A DNA stretch of 64,000 nucleotides, from the NCBI GenBank assembly GCA_050290785.1, contig JBNKIR010000014.1:10077-74076 (forward strand). Direction: 5' to 3'. The translations under genes and the position numbers were made by a program. Positions 58,898 through 64,000 of this stretch are shown piece after piece. A model generated the notes under the pieces. That model was given only the letters and a program-made list of their open reading frames with translations. It was not told the origin of the DNA and searched no databases. The stretch is from JAAGZL01 sp050290785 (GTDB lineage Bacteria; Pseudomonadota; Gammaproteobacteria; Chromatiales; Chromatiaceae). The first letter of the stretch is position 1. Each line of letters starts with the position of its first letter.

Positions 58898-61255
58898 ATG
58901 GCAAAGAAGCCCACAACTAAGAGAAGAAAAAAGACGACTGCGAAGAATGGACGTAAAGGTGGCCCTGCTATCTGGAAGAGGATAGGTGCAACCCTTAAGC
59001 GCCATAGGGCGAAAATTATCTCCTTATTGCTGTTATTCAGTCTGGTTGGGGTCGTTTACCTTGTCTATCTGGATCAGGCCATCAAGACCAAGTTTGAAGG
59101 TAATCGCTGGGCCATACCTGCGCGTATCTACGGACGTGCCCTGGAGTTATATCCGGGTGCACAGATCACCCTTGGACAGTTTCAGGCCGAACTGGAATTC
59201 CTCGGCTATATAAAGGCATCCACCGGCAAACAGTCCGGAACCTGGTCGCAGGATGGCAACCACATTCAGGTGCACACCAGGGATTTTGCCTTTTGGGACG
59301 GAAGACAGTACGGAAAGTTTCTTGATCTAAGTTTCACCTCAAATGGTTTGGTTGCCATCAGGGATGATGCCGGACGCAGCGTGTCATTGGTGCGGATGGA
59401 GGCCCCTGAGATAGGCAGCATCCACCCGACCCACAACGAAGACAGGGTGCTGGTAAAACGCAGTGATCTGCCGGATATGCTGGTGCGGGCGTTGATGGAG
59501 ATGGAGGACCGGGATTTTTATAGCCATTTTGGGGTGGATCCCAAGGCCATAGCCAGGGCCATGTGGGCCAATCTCACGGCCGGCAGACTGGTACAGGGAG
59601 GGAGTACCCTGACCCAGCAGCTGGTTAAGAACTTCTATCTCACCAGTGAGCGCACCCTGCGTAGAAAGCTGAATGAGGCGGTCATGTCTCTGCTGTTGGA
59701 TGCCCGTTATTCCAAGGATGAGATACTAGAGGCCTATGCCAACGAGATCTATCTGGGACAGGATGGAAACCGGGCCATCCACGGTTTCGGGTTGGCCAGC
59801 CACTTCTATTTCAATCGCCCCCTGAATGAGCTGGATCTGCCCAAGCTGGCCCTTATGGTGGCCCTGGTACGTGGTCCTTCCTATTATGATCCGCGGCGTC
59901 ATCCCGAACGCGCCAAGGAGAGGAGGGATCTGGTGCTGGAGGTGCTGTATCAGCGCGGTGTGATCAACCAGAGTCAGAGAGACCTGGCACGCAAGGCCGG
60001 TCTGGGGGTGACTGCGAAAGGTAATGACGTCTCCGGCAGATATCATGCATTCATGGATCTGGTACGCAGGCAGCTGCAGCGTGACTATCGGGATGAGGAT
60101 CTCTCTTCCGAAGGCCTGCGTATCTTCACTACCCTGGATCCATGGGCGCAGAAGCAGGCGGAACGGGCCGTAACCGAAAGGTTGAGCAGACTGGAAAAGG
60201 ACTACAGACTACCCCGTGGCAAGCTGGAGGCAGCTGCCATCATCGCCGGGGTGGAGGGCGGCGAGGTCCTGGCGGTGGTTGGAGGACGGGATTCGGCATT
60301 TGCCGGTTTCAATCGGGCGTTGGATGCGGTGCGCCCCATCGGCTCACTGGTCAAGCCGGCCATCTATCTGACCGCGCTGGAGTATGGCGGTAGTTACACG
60401 GTAACCACCATGCTGGAGGACGCGCCGCTGTCCATAACCACGCCGAATGGAAAGGTGTGGAATCCATCCAATTATGATGGAGAGAGCCATGGAGAGGTCC
60501 CCTTGTATGAGGCGCTGGCCAAATCCTACAACCTGGCCAGTGTGCGTTTGGGTATGGATTTGGGGATGAAGAGGGTGGCTGAGACCATCAAGGCCCTGGG
60601 TATTGAGCGTAAGTTCAATGTGTTTCCATCCATGTTTCTCGGGGCGTTGTCAGCTACCCCCATAGAGATGACCCAGTTCTATCAGACCCTGGCAGCGGGT
60701 GGTTTCCGTTCGCCGTTGCGTGCGATACGTGAGGTGCTGACCGCGGATGGCAAGACCCTGCAGAGATATCCACTTACGGTGAAACAGGCGGTCCCGGCCG
60801 AGGCCGCCTATCTGCTTAATTGGAGTCTGCAGCAGGTGGTGAAACAGGGTACCGGTAGGCGGTTGGCAAAATATATCGGACCGGATAAGAAGATAGCCGG
60901 CAAGACCGGGACCACCAACGATATGCGCGATAGCTGGTTTGCCGGATTCAGTGCGGATAAGGTGGCGGTGGTTTGGGTGGGCCGGGATGACAACAAGTCG
61001 GCTAAGCTGACCGGTTCCAGCGGTGCCCTGGAGATATGGGGCGATATGATGGGGCAGTTGTCCCTGGCGCCTGGTGATCAGGTCAAGCCGGAGCAGGTAG
61101 TTCAGGTCCTGTTGGATAAAGATAATTTTCTGCTTGCGGATCAAAATTGCGGTGATACCGATGTCTATCCGTTTATAATAGGGACGGAACCAAACAGGGA
61201 GTCACCCTGTGTGGGTGGTGGTTTTGGAAATTTTTTACGTGGTTTACTTAGATGA
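58898..61255 (+). CDS. mrcB: penicillin-binding protein 1B
   Basis: A 785-residue bifunctional peptidoglycan glycosyltransferase/transpeptidase. It has a lysine/arginine-rich cytoplasmic tail and one membrane helix (IISLLLLFSLVGVVYLVYL, ~39-57). The UB2H-like region and a GT51 domain with EMEDRDFYSHFGVD and GGSTLTQQLVKN follow. The transpeptidase domain has SLVK (in RPIGSLVKPAIY), SYN, and KTGTTND. It elongates and cross-links cell-wall strands. It overlaps the next gene by four bases (ATGA). Confidence 0.95.
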   Translation: MAKKPTTKRRKKTTAKNGRKGGPAIWKRIGATLKRHRAKIISLLLLFSLVGVVYLVYLDQAIKTKFEGNRWAIPARIYGRALELYPGAQITLGQFQAELEFLGYIKASTGKQSGTWSQDGNHIQVHTRDFAFWDGRQYGKFLDLSFTSNGLVAIRDDAGRSVSLVRMEAPEIGSIHPTHNEDRVLVKRSDLPDMLVRALMEMEDRDFYSHFGVDPKAIARAMWANLTAGRLVQGGSTLTQQLVKNFYLTSERTLRRKLNEAVMSLLLDARYSKDEILEAYANEIYLGQDGNRAIHGFGLASHFYFNRPLNELDLPKLALMVALVRGPSYYDPRRHPERAKERRDLVLEVLYQRGVINQSQRDLARKAGLGVTAKGNDVSGRYHAFMDLVRRQLQRDYRDEDLSSEGLRIFTTLDPWAQKQAERAVTERLSRLEKDYRLPRGKLEAAAIIAGVEGGEVLAVVGGRDSAFAGFNRALDAVRPIGSLVKPAIYLTALEYGGSYTVTTMLEDAPLSITTPNGKVWNPSNYDGESHGEVPLYEALAKSYNLASVRLGMDLGMKRVAETIKALGIERKFNVFPSMFLGALSATPIEMTQFYQTLAAGGFRSPLRAIREVLTADGKTLQRYPLTVKQAVPAEAAYLLNWSLQQVVKQGTGRRLAKYIGPDKKIAGKTGTTNDMRDSWFAGFSADKVAVVWVGRDDNKSAKLTGSSGALEIWGDMMGQLSLAPGDQVKPEQVVQVLLDKDNFLLADQNCGDTDVYPFIIGTEPNRESPCVGGGFGNFLRGLLR

Positions 61256-61740
61256 ACAGACTTATATCGATCACAATAATCGCAACATCCATGACGCTTG
61301 TCGGCTGTATGGACAGTTATAGCTATAGGGATGAGCCGGCCCCTGTTGATGGATCAGATGTGGTGGTAAATGCCTATCAACCGCCTCAGCAGGTCGATAT
61401 CAAGCCCACATACAGCTCACCGGTAGAGTCTCTGTTGCGGGAGTCACAGAGACTGGAGAGGGATGGAGACCTGGCCGGAGCCGTGGGCAGTATAGAGCGC
61501 GCGTTGCGGATCGAGCCCAGGAACGCCTATCTCTGGAACAGGCTGGCGCACTTGAGGATGGATCAGGGGCAGGGCAAGCGCGCAGAGGAGCTGGCGGCAA
61601 AAGCAAACAGTCTGTCCGGTGCCGACTCCAGGCTAAAGAGCGATAACTGGCGCTTGATCGCCAAGGCCAGACGCAGTTCCGGTGACGAGCATGGGGCCGC
61701 CAGGGCGGAGTACAAGGCCACGGAGATTGGTTACAGATAG
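61252..61740 (+). CDS. TPR-containing lipoprotein coupled to mrcB
   Basis: A 162-residue lipoprotein with a signal peptide ending in LVGC (Cys19). The mature part has a disordered linker and then tetratricopeptide-like helices (LERDGDLAGAVGSIERALRI; AYLWNRLAHLRMDQGQGKRA). Translational overlap with mrcB suggests a functional partner of PBP1B, as the Lpo proteins are in enterics, though it is not homologous to LpoB by eye. Confidence 0.85.
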   Translation: MNRLISITIIATSMTLVGCMDSYSYRDEPAPVDGSDVVVNAYQPPQQVDIKPTYSSPVESLLRESQRLERDGDLAGAVGSIERALRIEPRNAYLWNRLAHLRMDQGQGKRAEELAAKANSLSGADSRLKSDNWRLIAKARRSSGDEHGAARAEYKATEIGYR

Positions 61741-61974
61741 TCCCACAACTACACGTAAACAGGCTATATTTAGTCACTTATTCTCCACTTCGCGCTATTA
61801 ATCGGTGATAAATAGGGAATATGCGACATAATAGTCAGAGTCGCGCTAATTATTGCCATAAGGGAGGGTGTGGCAGTTTCCCCGGACCAAAGAGGGTGTT
61901 ATCTGGTCGGCATCTGAGACGGCGTTTTTTATCCTGATTTCAGATACAATCCTTCAATCATCGATCTCACTGAA

Positions 61975-62487
61975 ATGGAAAGGTGTGATGTCTTGAACAT
62001 CTACGCAGAAGAAAAATTGATAAGCCAGGCACGGCAACTGGCGGCAGACTATCGCCGCACTATGGGGAAGCCTCTCCCGGGGGTAAGCAATGAGATCGCC
62101 CTGCACGATGCCATGCGCCTGTTGCAACTGGTCCCGGCGGGGCAGAATCCTGGCGGATATGACGCCATAGACCCGGAGCGTTCCAACAAACGTATCCAGA
62201 TCAAGAGCCGCACCATCTTCGATGATAATTTTGGTAGTCAGCGCATTGGCCAGATCAAGGTCGAGCAGGAGTGGGATTCTGTGGTGCTGGTGTTAATGGA
62301 TGAGGATTACGAACCATTCGAGATCTACGAGGTGGATCGGGATGAGCTTCTGGAATATGTGGATAAAAGCAGCAGTAGCCGCGCCAAGCGTGGTGTATTG
62401 TCTGTATCCAGATTCAGAATCATCGGCAGGTTGGCCTGGACTCGGGAAGATGGCGCCGAATCTGAGGTGTGGGATAATCAAGCCTAA
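61975..62487 (+). CDS. conserved hypothetical protein with PD-(D/E)xK-like core
   Basis: A 170-residue protein. The stretch GGYDAIDPERSNKRIQIKSR has the Asp...Gln-x-Lys spacing of restriction-type nucleases, followed by a beta strand with IKVEQEWDSVVLVLMDEDYE. A basic segment and VSRFRIIGRLAW complete the domain. ATG 61975 and TTG 61993 are both possible starts. There is no methylase or toxin partner nearby. The gene ends three bases before the phosphoesterase start. Confidence 0.65.
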   Translation: MERCDVLNIYAEEKLISQARQLAADYRRTMGKPLPGVSNEIALHDAMRLLQLVPAGQNPGGYDAIDPERSNKRIQIKSRTIFDDNFGSQRIGQIKVEQEWDSVVLVLMDEDYEPFEIYEVDRDELLEYVDKSSSSRAKRGVLSVSRFRIIGRLAWTREDGAESEVWDNQA

Positions 62488-62489
62488 AC

Positions 62490-63314
62490 ATGCATAGGCG
62501 ATCATTTCTCAAATATTCACTCTACGCAGGTGCTGCTGCACTTATTGGAAGCTACCCGGTATTGATCGAAAGAAATATTGTTACAGTAAACCGATATAAA
62601 ATCTTCCTCCCGAATTTACCAACATCATTTAATGGTTTTTCTATAGCACAGCTAACCGATATCCATTTCGGAACATTAGTTTCTGCGGCATTTGTTGAAG
62701 ATGTTGTAGCAACAACCAACCAGTTGAAAACCGATCTGATCGTATGTACCGGTGATTACGTACATGAACGCAATACAGCCAAAGAGATTGACACTGTTTG
62801 GCCTATTCTCGCTAAGCTTCAGGCAAGATATGGCGTTTATTCTGTTTTGGGTAATCATGACCACTGGGCAGATACCGAGAGGTCACTCTATTGGCTAGAT
62901 CGCACCGGTCAAGATTTAAGGCATAAATGCATTCCGATTCAAAAAGGCAATGAGCGTATTGTGTTGGGTGGGGCCGGTGATCTGTGGGAAGATTCTCTGA
63001 ATATAGATAGGGCGTTCTCCAATTCGTCTGAGAATGATTGCCGTATTCTACTATCACATAATCCTGATTCTGTGGATCAAGAGTTCAACAGTAAGGTATC
63101 ACTGGTGCTTAGTGGCCATACACATGGCGGTCAGGTCAGGGTGCCATTTTATGGGGCAACTGTTTTGCCCGTACAGAATAAGAAATATTCCAGTGGTATT
63201 ATCGATACGCCAAAAACAAAACTGTTTATCAGTAGAGGTATTGGTTGGGCAATTATCCCGGTTAGGTTTAACTGTTTTCCGGAGATTGCTGTAATTGAGC
63301 TTTATAAGGCGTAA
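62490..63314 (+). CDS. metallophosphoesterase, YaeI-like
   Basis: A 274-residue calcineurin-like phosphoesterase with an N-terminal twin-arginine-like anchor (MHRRSFLKYSLYAGAAALIG). Metal motifs are all present: TDIHFG, GDYV, GNHDHW, LSHNPD and SGHTHGGQ. YaeI of E. coli has this layout and phosphodiesterase activity. It is somewhat AT-richer than the gene before it. Confidence 0.9.
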   Translation: MHRRSFLKYSLYAGAAALIGSYPVLIERNIVTVNRYKIFLPNLPTSFNGFSIAQLTDIHFGTLVSAAFVEDVVATTNQLKTDLIVCTGDYVHERNTAKEIDTVWPILAKLQARYGVYSVLGNHDHWADTERSLYWLDRTGQDLRHKCIPIQKGNERIVLGGAGDLWEDSLNIDRAFSNSSENDCRILLSHNPDSVDQEFNSKVSLVLSGHTHGGQVRVPFYGATVLPVQNKKYSSGIIDTPKTKLFISRGIGWAIIPVRFNCFPEIAVIELYKA

Positions 63315-63367
63315 TTTATATGACACAAATGTTGTGTGTAACTTGCCTCATTGCATGAGATTATACA

Positions 63368-64000
63368 ATGAGTGATCTTGTTGAAATCCTGGGTACAGAT
63401 GGACTTCTATCCAAACACATAGACGCATTCTCATATCGTCACCAACAGTTGGAGATGGCTCAGCGGGTGGAACAGACCATGGCTGCGGGCGGGGTGTTGA
63501 TTACCGAGGCCGGGACCGGCACTGGCAAGACCTTCGCCTATCTGGTTCCGGCGCTGTTGTCCGGCCTTAAGGTGATCGTATCCACCGGCACCAAGAATCT
63601 ACAAGATCAGCTTTATCAACGCGATCTGCCGTTAATCAGGGATACGTTGGCGGTTCCAGCTAGTGCTGCCCTGCTCAAGGGACGCGCCAACTATCTTTGT
63701 ATCCATCGTATGGAGAATGCCCTGCAGGAGGGGCGTTTGCGTTCCAGAGAGTTGGTGGACCAACTGATGCAGGTGCGGGATTGGTCCGGTAAGACCGCGA
63801 GCGGCGATATTGCGGAACTTAATAGCATACCAGAGGATTCCGGTATCTGGCCGGTTATCACCTCAACAGTGGATAACTGCCTGGGGGCTGAGTGCCAGTC
63901 CTACAGTACCTGTCATCTGGTGGAGGCCAGACGCCGGGCTCAGGAGGCGGATCTGGTTGTGGTAAACCACCATCTGCTATGTGCTGATTTGGCCTTGAAG
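63368..64000 (+). CDS. DinG/YoaA-family ATP-dependent helicase (3' truncated)
   Basis: The first 211 codons of a superfamily 2 XPD-like helicase, open to the window end. FSYRHQQLEMAQRV is the Q-like motif, with Walker A ITEAGTGTGKTFAYLVP and STGTKNLQDQL after it. Fe-S cluster cysteines include NYLCIHRM, NCLGAEC and CHLVEARRRAQEADLVVVNH. This pattern fits YoaA (DNA-repair helicase) better than DinG with its longer N-terminus. ATG 63368 is the start. Confidence 0.92.
   Translation, partial: MSDLVEILGTDGLLSKHIDAFSYRHQQLEMAQRVEQTMAAGGVLITEAGTGTGKTFAYLVPALLSGLKVIVSTGTKNLQDQLYQRDLPLIRDTLAVPASAALLKGRANYLCIHRMENALQEGRLRSRELVDQLMQVRDWSGKTASGDIAELNSIPEDSGIWPVITSTVDNCLGAECQSYSTCHLVEARRRAQEADLVVVNHHLLCADLALK

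Overview
This window reads as a chromosomal segment of a sulfur-oxidising gammaproteobacterium, of the kind found among Chromatiales and Sedimenticola/Thiodiazotropha-like free-living or symbiotic lineages. That placement is inferred from gene content and I cannot name the species. The main evidence is a nearly complete oxidative-type dsr operon (19.7-30.5 kb), together with soxYZ, a sulfide:quinone-oxidoreductase-like flavoprotein, a SulP permease and several c-type cytochromes. Housekeeping genes (queA, tgt, pepN, cca, hom, mrcB, hslR, grxC) have gammaproteobacterial gene architecture.

Layout. 0-2 kb: a 5'-truncated exonuclease, then an AT-richer patch with a LuxR-type regulator and an unknown gene. 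2.2-6.2 kb: a 50-codon membrane protein, tRNA-Leu(CAA), queA, a candidate minus-strand small RNA, tgt, a glycine-zipper lipoprotein and a rhodanese. 6.3-13.6 kb: an LpxL-type acyltransferase, a two-gene von Willebrand A/coiled-coil membrane pair, a minus-strand bepA-like protease followed by soxY-soxZ, and a TauD/TfdA dioxygenase. 13.65-15.95 kb: a repeat-rich accessory island, with two ~290-bp inverted repeats enclosing an AT-rich unknown gene and a GIY-YIG nuclease gene that sits between palindromes. 16-19.26 kb (minus): a cytochrome c lipoprotein, an unknown gene, a cysteine-free DsrC paralogue, an orphan Cas6/Cmx6-like gene, a 234-residue unknown and a 58-residue small protein. These genes are divergent from dsrA.

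19.7-30.5 kb: dsrA-B-E-F-H-C-M-K-J-O-P-N-R. No dsrL lies between dsrK and dsrJ. DsrEFH and DsrC pass sulfane sulfur to DsrAB (reverse sulfite reductase), the DsrMKJOP membrane complex takes the electrons, DsrN supplies siroamide for DsrAB, and DsrR is an A-type-fold accessory protein. 30.4-40.4 kb: DUF971 protein, hslR, grxC, pepN, a PAS-GGDEF-EAL protein, a CYTH/CHAD + ParA pair, an AT-rich methyltransferase and an S24-like protein lacking its catalytic lysine. 40.6-46.8 kb: cca, an atypical response regulator, a DppC-like permease, a fused DppDF-like ATPase carrying an in-frame palindromic element, and two lipoproteins. 46.8-50.5 kb: a second accessory stretch with palindromic repeats, a membrane protein, a GST-like protein, a DGC-domain metal-binding protein and a CARDB-domain exported protein. 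50.7-64 kb: Mth938-like protein, alaC, hom, an RPFE-type conserved protein, a YeaQ/YmgE membrane protein, SulP, the SQR-like flavoprotein, mrcB with a TPR lipoprotein, a nuclease-like unknown, a metallophosphoesterase and the start of a DinG/YoaA helicase.

The best candidates for something undescribed are the small operon 17.7-19.26 kb that couples an orphan Cas6-fold RNase-like protein to the dsr locus, the minus-strand sRNA between queA and tgt, and the inverted-repeat/GIY-YIG island.
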